This document shows, one piece after another, positions 9,479 to 17,261 of a stretch of DNA of 64,000 nucleotides. Below the pieces are notes generated by a model. It was not told the DNA's origin and did no database searches. It saw only the letters and a list, made by a program, of their open reading frames with translations. The stretch is from Variovorax paradoxus (lineage in GTDB: Bacteria; Pseudomonadota; Gammaproteobacteria; Burkholderiales; Burkholderiaceae_C): the NCBI RefSeq assembly GCF_030811855.1, contig NZ_JAUSRN010000006.1, forward strand, positions 124,001-188,000, given 5' to 3'. The position numbers were made by a program, and so were the translations under genes. Position 1 is the first letter of the stretch. Each line of letters opens with the position of its first letter.

Positions 9479-11561
9479 ATTTCTTCACTACGCTGTTTTT
9501 GCCGCGGGCCTGGCCGTCGTGTGCTGGGTTGGCGCGGGCTATGTGGGTTCGCATCCATTGGCGCTCATCGTCACGATGATCGTCGGTGCGTTCTACATCA
9601 TGGGTGCGGTCGAGCTGCACCGCTTCCAGCAAGCAACATCCACATTGAGCCGCGCCGTGGCCGACTTGTCGGCCGCTCCGGCGGACCTGGGCGCATGGCT
9701 CGGCCAACTGCATCCGACGCTGCGCAACGCGGTTCGCCTGCGCATCGAAGGCGAGCGTGTCGGCTTGCCCGGCCCGGCGCTAACGCCCTATCTGGCCGGA
9801 CTGCTGGTGCTTCTGGGCATGCTCGGCACCTTTCTCGGCATGGTGGTCACGCTCAACGGCACCGGGCTGGCGCTGGAAACCGCGACCGACCTGCCGGCCA
9901 TCCGCGCCTCGCTGTCGGCCCCGGTCAAGGGCTTGGGGCTGGCGTTCGGCACGTCGGTGGCCGGCGTGGCCGCCTCGGCGATGCTCGGCCTTGCGTCGGC
10001 GCTGTGCCGGCGCGAGCGGCTGCAGGCCGGGCAAGCGCTCGACAGCAAAATCGCGACTGCGCTGCGCGTCTACTCCGAGACGCATCGACGAGAAGCGTCG
10101 TTCCAATTGCTGGAGCAGCAGGCGCAGCTGATGCCCCGGCTCGTCGACCAGCTGCAGGCGATGATGGTCACGATGGAGCGCCAGGCCCAGGCCTTGAACG
10201 AGCGCCTCGCCACCGGCCAGGCGCACTTCCACACCCAGGCCGAGGCGGTGTACGCCGGCCTCGCTTCCTCAGTCGACCAGTCGCTGAAGCAAAGCCTGAT
10301 CGAAAGCGCCCGCATCGCCGGCGCCACCATCCAGCCGGTCGTCGAAGCCACCATGGCCGGCATCGCGCGCGAGACGGCTTCCTTGCACGACACGGTCGCA
10401 CGCACCGTGCAGCAGCAGCTCGATGGGCTTTCGAGTCGTTTCGAAGCTACGACGACCAGCGTGGCCGACACCTGGAAGGCCGCACTCGCCGAGCATGAGC
10501 GCACGTCCGGGGCAGTGGCCAAAGACTTGAGCGCATCGCATGAGCGCTTTGCTGCGACCTTCGAGCAACGTTCGGCATCGCTGGTCGAAGCCGTATCCGC
10601 CCGCCTCGAGGACACGGTAGGCAGCGTGTCGGACACGTGGGGCAGCGCGCTTGCACAGCATCAGCGCGTGAGCGAAAAACTGTCGGAAGACACGCGCCAG
10701 TCCTTCGCCGCCGCAGCCGCAGGTTTCGAGCAGCACGCGGCATCGCTGCTGCGCACCGTGGACCAGGCGCACGCTGATCTTCAGGCGCAGATGGCGGCGC
10801 GCGACGAGCAGCGCCTGTCCGCCTGGACTCAGGCCCTGTCGGCCATGGCCACGTCGCTGCATCAAGAGTGGCAGCAGACCGGCGCGCACGCGGAGGGCCG
10901 GCAGCAACAACTTTTCGAGACCTTGGCGCAAACCGCTCGCGACATGTCGACCCAGGCCGAAGCCCATGCCAAGGGCACGGTGGCCGAAATCGCCCAGCTT
11001 CTGCAGGCCGCATCCGAGGCGCCGCGCGTCGCGGCCGAGGTGGTGGCCGAGCTGCGGCAGAAGCTTTCTGACAGCATGGCGCGCGACAACGCGATGCTGG
11101 AAGAACGCAGCCGCCTCATGGAAACGCTGGGAACGCTGCTCGACGCCGTGAACCACGCCTCCACGGAGCAGCGCTCGGCAGTCGATGCGCTGGTCGGCGC
11201 GTCGGCCGATGTGCTGGAGCGCGTTGGCAGCCGCTTCACCGACAAGGTCGAGGCGGAAACCGAAAAGATGTCCGGCGTCGCCGCGCAGATCACCGGCAGC
11301 GCCGTCGAAGTAGCGAGCCTCGGCGAAGCCTTCGGCCTTGCCGTGCAGCTGTTCAGCGAATCGAACGACAAGCTGGTGGCCCATCTGCAGCGCGTCGAAG
11401 GCGCGCTCGGCAAGTCGATGGCGCGCAGCGACGAGCAGCTGGCCTACTACGTGGCGCAGGCGAGGGAGGTCATCGACCTCAGCATCATGTCGCAGAAGCA
11501 GATCGTCGAGGACCTGCAGCAGATCGCCGGCCGGCAGCAGGCCGTGGCGAGCGAAGCATGA
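9471..11561 (+). CDS. DUF802 protein: MotA/TolQ/ZorA-like membrane subunit with a long coiled-coil tail
   Basis: 696 residues. Two N-terminal membrane helices (about 4-25 and 29-48) are followed by two more (about 107-128, LLVLLGMLGTFLGMVVTL, and about 153-178, AFGTSVAGVAASAMLGL). The G-x-LGTFLG and G-T-S-V-A-G patterns in the second pair resemble the channel helices of MotA/TolQ/ExbB/ZorA proteins. Residues from about 200 to 690 are a long polar helical region with a repeated 55-residue unit (VADTWKAALAEHERTSG at about 331 and VSDTWGSALAQHQRVSE at about 386), the DUF802 repeat. It overlaps the OmpA-like gene by four bases. The predicted role is the stator-type subunit of an ion-driven machine with a large cytoplasmic tail. 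Confidence 0.85.
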   Translation: MNRFLHYAVFAAGLAVVCWVGAGYVGSHPLALIVTMIVGAFYIMGAVELHRFQQATSTLSRAVADLSAAPADLGAWLGQLHPTLRNAVRLRIEGERVGLPGPALTPYLAGLLVLLGMLGTFLGMVVTLNGTGLALETATDLPAIRASLSAPVKGLGLAFGTSVAGVAASAMLGLASALCRRERLQAGQALDSKIATALRVYSETHRREASFQLLEQQAQLMPRLVDQLQAMMVTMERQAQALNERLATGQAHFHTQAEAVYAGLASSVDQSLKQSLIESARIAGATIQPVVEATMAGIARETASLHDTVARTVQQQLDGLSSRFEATTTSVADTWKAALAEHERTSGAVAKDLSASHERFAATFEQRSASLVEAVSARLEDTVGSVSDTWGSALAQHQRVSEKLSEDTRQSFAAAAAGFEQHAASLLRTVDQAHADLQAQMAARDEQRLSAWTQALSAMATSLHQEWQQTGAHAEGRQQQLFETLAQTARDMSTQAEAHAKGTVAEIAQLLQAASEAPRVAAEVVAELRQKLSDSMARDNAMLEERSRLMETLGTLLDAVNHASTEQRSAVDALVGASADVLERVGSRFTDKVEAETEKMSGVAAQITGSAVEVASLGEAFGLAVQLFSESNDKLVAHLQRVEGALGKSMARSDEQLAYYVAQAREVIDLSIMSQKQIVEDLQQIAGRQQAVASEA

Positions 11562-12220
11562 TGCGCGACGATCTCGACGCCGGGCTGGAGCCGAGCGTGC
11601 CGGTGTGGGCAGTCTTCGGCGACCTGATGTCGGGGCTTGTCGGCGCCTTCGTGCTGATCTTGGTGGGTGCGCTCGGCATGCAGCTGGACCTCGCGGCAAA
11701 GCTGCAGGCCGAGGTGCAGCAGCGCCAAGCCGAAACGCAGCGGCGTGAGGCGCTCGAAAAAGCCCTCGCAGGGCCGCTCGCGGCCGGCAGGGTCACCCTC
11801 GTCAACGGGCGCATTGGCATCAGCGGCAGCGTGCTCTTCGCCTTCAATTCGGCTGAGTTGCAGCCCGAGGGCCGGCAGGTGCTAAAGAGCCTGGCCGCGC
11901 CCGTGGCCGCCTACCTCCGTGCGCGTGACGAGGTGCTGATGGTGAGCGGCTTCACCGACGACCGGCAGATGCGGCAGACGAAGGAGGGCAACCGGCCCTT
12001 CGCCGACAACTGGGAGCTGTCGGCCCAGCGCGCGTTGACGGTGACGCGCGCATTGATCGAAGAAGGCATTCCCTCGTCCTCGGTGTTTGCCGCGGCCTTC
12101 GGATCCGAGCAAGCAGTGGCGTCCAACGCCGACGCCGAAGGACGGGCAAAGAACCGGCGCGTCGAAATGGCGCCCACGCCCCGCCAGCAGACCGGCGCCG
12201 GCGCAAAGGCCCGTGAGTAG
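11558..12220 (+). CDS. MotB/ZorB-like OmpA-domain protein
   Basis: 220 residues. A short cytoplasmic N-terminus leads into one membrane helix (about 17-42) carrying an aspartate, D22, in VFGDLMSGLVGAFVLILVGA; MotB-type proteins use an aspartate at this place for proton transfer. A coiled-coil linker is followed by a C-terminal OmpA peptidoglycan-binding domain: NWELSAQRALTVTRALIEEG and GRAKNRRVEM are the hallmark motifs. It would pair with the four-helix protein encoded just upstream (ATGA overlap), as MotB pairs with MotA. A simple structural OmpA lipoprotein is unlikely, because there is no lipobox and the helix is charged. Confidence 0.87.
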   Translation: MMRDDLDAGLEPSVPVWAVFGDLMSGLVGAFVLILVGALGMQLDLAAKLQAEVQQRQAETQRREALEKALAGPLAAGRVTLVNGRIGISGSVLFAFNSAELQPEGRQVLKSLAAPVAAYLRARDEVLMVSGFTDDRQMRQTKEGNRPFADNWELSAQRALTVTRALIEEGIPSSSVFAAAFGSEQAVASNADAEGRAKNRRVEMAPTPRQQTGAGAKARE

Positions 12221-12224
12221 CTGC

Positions 12225-12845
12225 ATGGACGACCCCGCGGCGATGCTCGATGCGTGGCGTGCGCGCGGTGAGCATCGCGCGGACCCGGTGCGCTTTCGTT
12301 TTATCGAGGCAATGGCCAGGCGAGCGGCTGGGCATGAGGGCGATGCGCGGCGCATCCTGGACGAGAAGGTGGCGGGGCTGCTTGCGGCGTATCGCGAGAA
12401 GCTGGATGAGAAGCAACGCGCCGTTGCCGGCACTAAACAAGAGGCCGTGCTTCCTCCCGGCCCGCTCGCGCAACTCGTCGAGCACATCGCCCGCCAGTCG
12501 CCGCTGCAAGCCGAAGGGCCTGCTGCAACCGATGCCGCACCCGCTCCCGAACTGAAGACGCTCCGCTACTTCAGAAGCACCTGGTCGCGGCTCAGCGCCG
12601 ACCGGCGGCTCACGCAATCATTGGCAAAGGTGCCGGACAACGCCGGCCCACTCAACTCGCATCACCTGGTGCATCGTTCGCTCATGCTGATGCATGAGCT
12701 CTCGCCCGAATATCTCAACCGCTTCATGTCGTACGTCGACACCCTGCTGTGGGTCGATCAGGTGAACGGCAGCAACGCGCCGGCCGCGGCAAACACGCCG
12801 CGCGTCGAGAGCAAGAAAAAGGGCGCGCGCGGCAAGGCCGGCTAA
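12225..12845 (+). CDS. DUF2894 family protein, last gene of the motor-like operon
   Basis: 206 residues from the ATG at 12225, four bases after the OmpA-like stop; an in-frame GTG at 12213 would give a four-residue longer form overlapping that stop. The sequence MLDAWRARGEHRADPVRFRFIEAMARRA and the C-terminal ELSPEYLNRFMSYVDTLLWVDQ match my recollection of DUF2894. It is soluble and helical and ends in a lysine-rich tail. The family is uncharacterised; its constant company with DUF802 and OmpA genes suggests a cytoplasmic accessory of the same complex. Confidence 0.82.
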   Translation: MDDPAAMLDAWRARGEHRADPVRFRFIEAMARRAAGHEGDARRILDEKVAGLLAAYREKLDEKQRAVAGTKQEAVLPPGPLAQLVEHIARQSPLQAEGPAATDAAPAPELKTLRYFRSTWSRLSADRRLTQSLAKVPDNAGPLNSHHLVHRSLMLMHELSPEYLNRFMSYVDTLLWVDQVNGSNAPAAANTPRVESKKKGARGKAG

Positions 12846-12856
12846 GGCGCTGCCGG

Positions 12857-13168
12857 TCAGCGCAAGCCGTGCGCGCGGATCACTGCTTTCAGCCGCCGCA
12901 CCTCGTGCTGCAAGTCGAGAATCAGCGCCGCTGCGTCCAGGCCCACGCCAAAGTCGCGTTCGAGCCTGCGCGCTTCCAGGGCGCTTTGCAGGTCGGCGCT
13001 GGAGAACTGCCACCGCTCGGGCGGCGCTTCGGCGGCGGTGACTTGCACGATGCCGACCTCGACGAGTTGCACCACCCATTCGGTGTCGGCGCCGCAGGCG
13101 TGGGCCAGCTCGCTCGCGGCGAGCGGCTGCGATGCGCTGATGGCGGTTGTGACGGATACGGTCGCCAT
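12857..13168 (-). CDS. cbpM: chaperone modulator CbpM (MerR-like)
   Basis: 103 residues. The N-terminal half has the short helix-turn-helix-like core seen in CbpM (LAHACGADTEWVVQLVEVGIV), followed by WQFSSADLQSALEARRLERDFGVGLDAAALILDL and a basic C-terminal helix. CbpM binds and inhibits the J-domain protein CbpA. The gene starts two bases after the cbpA stop codon, the expected pairing. Much longer in-frame starts exist, but they would run through the whole cbpA gene in another frame and are shadows. Confidence 0.88.
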   Translation of the reverse strand: MATVSVTTAISASQPLAASELAHACGADTEWVVQLVEVGIVQVTAAEAPPERWQFSSADLQSALEARRLERDFGVGLDAAALILDLQHEVRRLKAVIRAHGLR

Positions 13169-13170
13169 GC

Positions 13171-14133
13171 TCACACTCCCAGATGCTGGCGTGGGTTGAA
13201 CGAAGCCGACGCTTGCGCGAGCTGCTCGTAGGCCTTGCGCGTGGTGTCCGCGGTGGCGGGGGGAAGGGCAATTTCCAGCAGCAGGTACAGGTCGCCGGGC
13301 TGCTTGCCGCCCAGCCCACGGCCCTTGAGCCTGAGCTTGAGGCCGCTGCGCGCATTGGGCGGCACGGTCACCTCGACCGCACCGCCGGTGGGAACGGGCA
13401 CCTTCACCTGTGCGCCTAGCGCGGCCTCGGTCGGCGTGACGGGCAGCGTCATGTAGATGTCGCGCTCTTCCACGCGATAGAGCCTGTGCGGCGCAATGCG
13501 CACCTCCAGGTACAGGTCGCCGGCCGGCTCTCCGCCGTGGCCGGGCATGCCCTGTCCGGCAAGGCGGATGAACTGCCCAGGATGCATGCCGGCCGGAATC
13601 TTGACGCTGAGCGTGCGCGTCTTGAACGACGGACGGCCCTGGGCGTCCGTTTCCTGCGAACGCAGCGTGATCTCGCGCTCGGCGCCGTTGAGTGCGTCTT
13701 CGAGCGAGATCTCGATGGCCGCGTGATGGTCTTCGCCGCGGGCGCGGTAGTTGCGCTTGGCCGCACCGCGCCGCTCGGCCTCGCCGAAGAGCGACGAAAA
13801 GAATTCGCTGAAGTCCGCGTGGTCGGCCGGGCCCTGGTTCGGGCCGCGGTGAAATTCGAAGCCGGTGTCCCAGCCCGGCGGCGGCTGGAAGTCGCCCTGG
13901 GGATGCCCGCCGCGCGCCACGCGGTCGGCCAGCGCGTCGTAGGCGGCGCGCTTTTCCTTGTCGCGCAGCACGTCGTTGGCTTCGTTGATGTCGCGCATGC
14001 GCTTCTCGGCGTCGGCTTCCTTGCTGACGTCGGGGTGGTACTTGCGCGCAAGCTTGCGGTAGGCCTTGCGTACGTCCTCTTCGGACGCGGTGCGGTCGAT
14101 CCCCAGTGCGCTGTAGTAGTCCTTGAATTCCAT
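13171..14133 (-). CDS. cbpA: DnaJ-class co-chaperone CbpA
   Basis: 320 residues. The J domain occupies about 5-70 with the HPD motif at 33-35 (KYHPDVSK). A Gly/Pro/Phe-rich linker follows (about 75-115), then two C-terminal substrate-binding beta domains (AIEISLEDALNGAEREITLR, and VKVPVPTGGAVEVTVPP). There is no CxxCxGxG zinc finger, which separates CbpA from DnaJ. It stimulates DnaK and is controlled by CbpM, encoded immediately downstream. Confidence 0.95.
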   Translation of the reverse strand: MEFKDYYSALGIDRTASEEDVRKAYRKLARKYHPDVSKEADAEKRMRDINEANDVLRDKEKRAAYDALADRVARGGHPQGDFQPPPGWDTGFEFHRGPNQGPADHADFSEFFSSLFGEAERRGAAKRNYRARGEDHHAAIEISLEDALNGAEREITLRSQETDAQGRPSFKTRTLSVKIPAGMHPGQFIRLAGQGMPGHGGEPAGDLYLEVRIAPHRLYRVEERDIYMTLPVTPTEAALGAQVKVPVPTGGAVEVTVPPNARSGLKLRLKGRGLGGKQPGDLYLLLEIALPPATADTTRKAYEQLAQASASFNPRQHLGV

Positions 14134-14178
14134 GGCGGTCCGTGTGGGGTGAACGCCGAACAGTACGCCCGGTCTTTG

Positions 14179-14820
14179 TCAGGCCAGGGCGGAATCGCCG
14201 TCGGCATGCCGCAGCAGCGGCGTTACGGTCCATGTGGGGCCGCTCTTGGAGAAACGCAATGGCTGCGCATTGCCGAGCAGGTCGAGATCGATGGGCACCC
14301 CGAGTAGCGCGGCCAGCGCATACAGCGTGCCGCCATGGGCCACCACCAGCACCGGTGCCGGCTCCGCCAGTGCCGCACCGAGCGCAAGCCGCTTGCGCGC
14401 CACGAACTGCGCAAGGGTTTCGCCGCCTTCGGGTTCGCAGGCCCAATCGATGTTGGCCGACGAGGTGCCGATGAGCGCGCCGAAGTTGCGCTCGCGCAGC
14501 GCCGCCTGAGGCGTGGGCGCCAGGCGAAGCACTGCGGCCACGGTATGCGCCGTGTCGTGCGCGCGCCGCGCATCGCTGCAGACGATGGTGCGGATCGGCT
14601 CTCCCGCCAGCAGCTGCGCTGCGCGGGCTGCCTGCTGCAATCCGAGTTCGCTCAGCGGTTCGTCCACGGCTTGGAAGATGCGCTGTGCATTGCGGCCGGT
14701 CTGGCCATGGCGCAAAAAGTAGAAGTGGTCGCAGGCCGGCGAGAGCGGCTGCTCGGCGGCAATGCGGACCAGCTGGTCGAGCCCGGCGGTCGCGCCGCGG
14801 GGGAAAGGTGCCTGTGACAT
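14179..14820 (-). CDS. histidine phosphatase family protein
   Basis: 213 residues of the phosphoglycerate-mutase-like fold. The catalytic RHG motif is visible in FYFLRHGQTGRN, the acid region in LRERNFGALIG and the second histidine in VVAHGGTLYALA. The enzyme should remove phosphate from a small metabolite through a phosphohistidine; the substrate cannot be predicted. It lies 11 bases downstream of the GST gene and 45 bases upstream of cbpA, all on one strand, so they may share a transcript. Confidence 0.88.
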   Translation of the reverse strand: MSQAPFPRGATAGLDQLVRIAAEQPLSPACDHFYFLRHGQTGRNAQRIFQAVDEPLSELGLQQAARAAQLLAGEPIRTIVCSDARRAHDTAHTVAAVLRLAPTPQAALRERNFGALIGTSSANIDWACEPEGGETLAQFVARKRLALGAALAEPAPVLVVAHGGTLYALAALLGVPIDLDLLGNAQPLRFSKSGPTWTVTPLLRHADGDSALA

Positions 14821-14831
14821 GGGTGTGTGGT

Positions 14832-15407
14832 TCAACCGAACTTCATGGCCTTGGGGCGCGCCTGCAGCCGGTCGATGTAGGCATCGATCTTCGGCCGGTT
14901 GGAGTGGCCGCCGAATGCGCGGTGCCAGATGAACATGGAGCCGATCATCACGTCGGCCGCGGTGAATTGCTCGCCGAAGAGGTACGGGCCGTCGCCCAGC
15001 TCCCGTTCCACCGCATCCTTGGCCTGCTCGAAATCGGTCCAGCCGCGCGCGCTGTTGTTGCTGTGCAGCCCCAGCAGGCTGTCGCCCATCGAGGGCTCGA
15101 GCTGCGCCGTCGAATAGACCATCAGCGACAGGTAGCGCCCGCGCTCTGTCGAGCCCACGGGTGGAGCCAGCCTGGCCTCTGGAAACTTCTCGGCCACGTA
15201 CATGCAGATGGCCGCGTTCTCGAAGACGCGGGTGCGGCCGTCGACCAGCGCCGGCAGTTTGCCGGCGGGATTGATCTCCAGGTACTCGGGTTTCTTGTGC
15301 GCCTTCTCCCGGATGAGGGTGGGGACGATTTCGTAGTCCACACCGGCCTCGTCGAGCATCCATTTCGCGATCTGCGCGCGGCTGTGCGGATCGAAATACA
15401 ACTTCAT
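14832..15407 (-). CDS. glutathione S-transferase family protein
   Basis: 191 residues. N-terminal thioredoxin-like domain starts MKLYFDPHSRAQIAKWMLDEAG; the cis-proline and glutathione-contact motif is INPAGKLPALVDG, and ENAAICMYVAEKFPEARL follows. The C-terminal helical domain has FTAADVMIGSMFIWH, the usual capping region. No CxxC or obvious Cys/Ser nucleophile is seen at the N-terminus. AAAAGGAG before the ATG supports this start. A detoxification or isomerase role is possible; substrate unknown. Confidence 0.9.
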   Translation of the reverse strand: MKLYFDPHSRAQIAKWMLDEAGVDYEIVPTLIREKAHKKPEYLEINPAGKLPALVDGRTRVFENAAICMYVAEKFPEARLAPPVGSTERGRYLSLMVYSTAQLEPSMGDSLLGLHSNNSARGWTDFEQAKDAVERELGDGPYLFGEQFTAADVMIGSMFIWHRAFGGHSNRPKIDAYIDRLQARPKAMKFG

Positions 15408-15441
15408 GAGGAGGTCTCCTTTTTGAAGGATCAGAGTCCTG

Positions 15442-16080
15442 TCAGAACTTGGGAATGCGCAGTGTCTTGCTGATCATCAGCGTGCCCGACAGCGCAAAGA
15501 GCAAAGTGAGCGGATGCAGCAGCCACGGGCCGATCGCCACGGCGCCGCCCCACACCGCGTCACCGATGCGGCCTTGCCAGGCTGCAAGCGCCAGCACGCC
15601 GACCAGCACCACGCTGGTTGGAATGGGCGTACCTTCGAAGTACTTCACCTTGTCGGCGCCCGCGGAAAGCGCCTCGGCCGTGACGTTGTAGCGCGCGAGC
15701 CGGCTCACGCCGCAGCAGACGAAATAAATCAGCAGCATGCAGTCCCAGCCGCCGTCCAGACCGGCGGCAAAGGCGAGCGCGGCGGGCGCCACGCCGAACG
15801 AAATCACGTCGGCCAGCGAATCGAGCTCGCGCCCCAGAGCGGAGTGCGTCTGCCGCCATCGCGCGATGCGGCCGTCGAACACGTCGAACACGAAGGCAGC
15901 CGGCGCGAGCGCCGCGGCCCAGAAGAATTGCGCAACCGACTGACTGGCCATGAAAGCCATGGCAAGGAACACCGCCCCCACGCCGCAGGCCGCGTTGCCG
16001 AGCGTGAATACGTCGGCCAGGTGAAAGCCGCGGATCATCGAGAAATGCTTGCGGGCCGGTGTGGGGGGAGGGGTGGTCAT
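15442..16080 (-). CDS. pssA: CDP-diacylglycerol--serine O-phosphatidyltransferase
   Basis: 212 residues with several hydrophobic helices. The CDP-alcohol phosphatidyltransferase motif DGxxAR(x8)Gx3Dx3D is intact as DGRIARWRQTHSALGRELD followed by SLAD. SFGVAPA and PIPTSVV are typical of the PssA branch, which makes phosphatidylserine, the precursor of phosphatidylethanolamine, in the inner membrane. It lies 34 bases upstream of the GST gene. The short start at 16080 is chosen because the membrane segment begins about 20 residues later and upstream residues are low-complexity. Confidence 0.92.
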   Translation of the reverse strand: MTTPPPTPARKHFSMIRGFHLADVFTLGNAACGVGAVFLAMAFMASQSVAQFFWAAALAPAAFVFDVFDGRIARWRQTHSALGRELDSLADVISFGVAPAALAFAAGLDGGWDCMLLIYFVCCGVSRLARYNVTAEALSAGADKVKYFEGTPIPTSVVLVGVLALAAWQGRIGDAVWGGAVAIGPWLLHPLTLLFALSGTLMISKTLRIPKF

Positions 16081-16187
16081 GGGCGTGCTTCGGAGTCGGC
16101 GAATGCTCCGCACCTTAACGCAACCCGGGCCGCTTGCCTGTAGTCGCCATCCGACTCCGGAAAGGACCGGCGGATGGCGGCGGGGGC

Positions 16188-16724
16188 TCAGGCCGGAAGG
16201 TGGGCCTCGTAGGCCTTTTCGAGCTCTGCGTGGCGGGTCCAGAACCCGCGTGGCTTGCGCTGCTGCAGCACGTCGTCGAGCACGTCCAGGTGGGCATGCC
16301 AGCCGCTGGAGACGCTGAGCGTTTCCTTGCGATCGGGCAGGCGGCGGTGGGTGAGCACGAGACGGGTCGAATCGCCCTCCGGCGTGAATTCGAAGCTCAC
16401 TACCGAAGCAGTGGCGCTTTCGCTGCCCCAACTGATGACCAAGCGCTTTGGTGGTTCGATCTCGATGACCCGCGATGTCTGGGAGATGGGGCTCCGGCAG
16501 GCGCTGTAGCGCTCCGGTGCCACTTCGCCGGATAGCCGGGTGTGGTCGAAGCGCAGCTCGAACACGCCGCCGATCTCATGCGCCATGGTGCCGCCGGCCA
16601 GCCAGGCCGCGCGCTTGTCAGGCTCGACGAAATAGGCCCACACACGCTCTATGGGCGCGGGCAGGGTGCGCTCCATGCGCAGGGTGCCGGGTTCGATCAG
16701 GGTTCCGAGGCCGTTCTTGGTCAT
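16188..16724 (-). CDS. SRPBCC (AHSA1-like) family protein
   Basis: 178 residues. The family start LRMERTLPAPIERVWAYFVEPDKRAAWLAGG leads into the beta-sheet fold (GVFELRFDHT..., VSFEFTPEGDSTRLVLTHRRL) and ends with a helix containing WHAHLDVLDDVL. SRPBCC proteins enclose a hydrophobic ligand-binding cavity. AAGGAG lies before the ATG. The ArsR-type gene 28 bases upstream on the same strand is the usual partner; the pair is probably an operon controlled by that repressor. The ligand is unknown. Confidence 0.88.
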   Translation of the reverse strand: MTKNGLGTLIEPGTLRMERTLPAPIERVWAYFVEPDKRAAWLAGGTMAHEIGGVFELRFDHTRLSGEVAPERYSACRSPISQTSRVIEIEPPKRLVISWGSESATASVVSFEFTPEGDSTRLVLTHRRLPDRKETLSVSSGWHAHLDVLDDVLQQRKPRGFWTRHAELEKAYEAHLPA

Positions 16725-16752
16725 GGCTTGCTCCTTGAAGAAGGGAAGGTCT

Positions 16753-17091
16753 TCATTGGCGGGACGAACCGCGCCGCAGCTCGCGCTCCAGCGCGTCCAG
16801 ATGGTTGCTCCAGAAGCTTTCATAGTGGCGCAGCCATTCGTTGGCCGATGCGAGCGCCGCCGGCTCCAGCCGGCAGACATGCGCGCGGCCCTGCACGGTG
16901 CGAGAAACCAGCCCGGCGCGCTCCAGCGCCTTGACGTGCTTCGATGCGCCCGCAAAAGACATGTGAAACGGCGCACCGAGTTCACCCACGCTGCACTCGC
17001 CCTGGGCCAGCAGCTGCAGCATCGTGCGGCGCGTGCTGTCGGAAAGGGCGCGGAACACGGCGTCGAGCCGTCCATCGTCTAGTTCAACCAT
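16753..17091 (-). CDS. ArsR/SmtB-family winged-helix repressor
   Basis: 112 residues from the ATG at 17091. The winged-helix core reads LDAVFRALSDSTRRTMLQLLAQGECSVGEL, with the recognition helix in SFAGASKHVKALERAGLVSR. The metal-binding cysteine boxes of true ArsR/SmtB are absent; this is the PadR/SdpR-like group that travels with SRPBCC proteins. A longer start at 17127 would put the promoter and operators inside the gene. The start codon itself lies within one of two palindromes, which suggests autorepression. Confidence 0.85.
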   Translation of the reverse strand: MVELDDGRLDAVFRALSDSTRRTMLQLLAQGECSVGELGAPFHMSFAGASKHVKALERAGLVSRTVQGRAHVCRLEPAALASANEWLRHYESFWSNHLDALERELRRGSSRQ

Positions 17092-17141
17092 GAGGTTGAA
17101 TATAGATCTGTCTCGCGAATTATTCAACCAATTAGTTGAAT
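17083..17141 (-). promoter_or_regulatory. arsR promoter with two TTCAAC/GTTGAA operators
   Basis: Two inverted repeats share a half-site: TTCAACC-ATGA-GGTTGAA at 17083-17100 and ATTCAAC-CAATTA-GTTGAAT at 17122-17141, with centres 40 bp apart, so they lie on the same DNA face. On the minus strand a promoter fits between them: -35 TTGAAT (17127-17122), 17-base spacer, -10 TATATT (17104-17099). The -35 lies in one repeat and the -10 runs into the other. The predicted start is at or next to the ATG at 17091, so the mRNA may be leaderless. Confidence 0.75.
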
Positions 17142-17261
17142 GATTGAATGGTGCGGTTACACCCGATACAGGCGAGACGCGGCTGCACAGTCTGGCGCTG
17201 GAGCCGGCGCGGCGGCGCTCCTACGATCACTTTCGTTCCATCCACTCCGCCTACAAACCCC

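Noticed and set aside
10269..11699. A 476-codon open frame opposite the DUF802 gene
   Set aside because: Composition of an antisense shadow; the plus-strand gene has membrane helices, repeats and coupled neighbours.
8783..12845. Complete Zorya defence system
   Set aside because: Only the ZorA/ZorB-like architecture is present; there is no EH-signature, SNF2-helicase or HNH gene nearby.
12857..14446. A 529-codon form of the cbpM gene
   Set aside because: The extension runs across cbpA in another frame; only the last 103 residues resemble CbpM.
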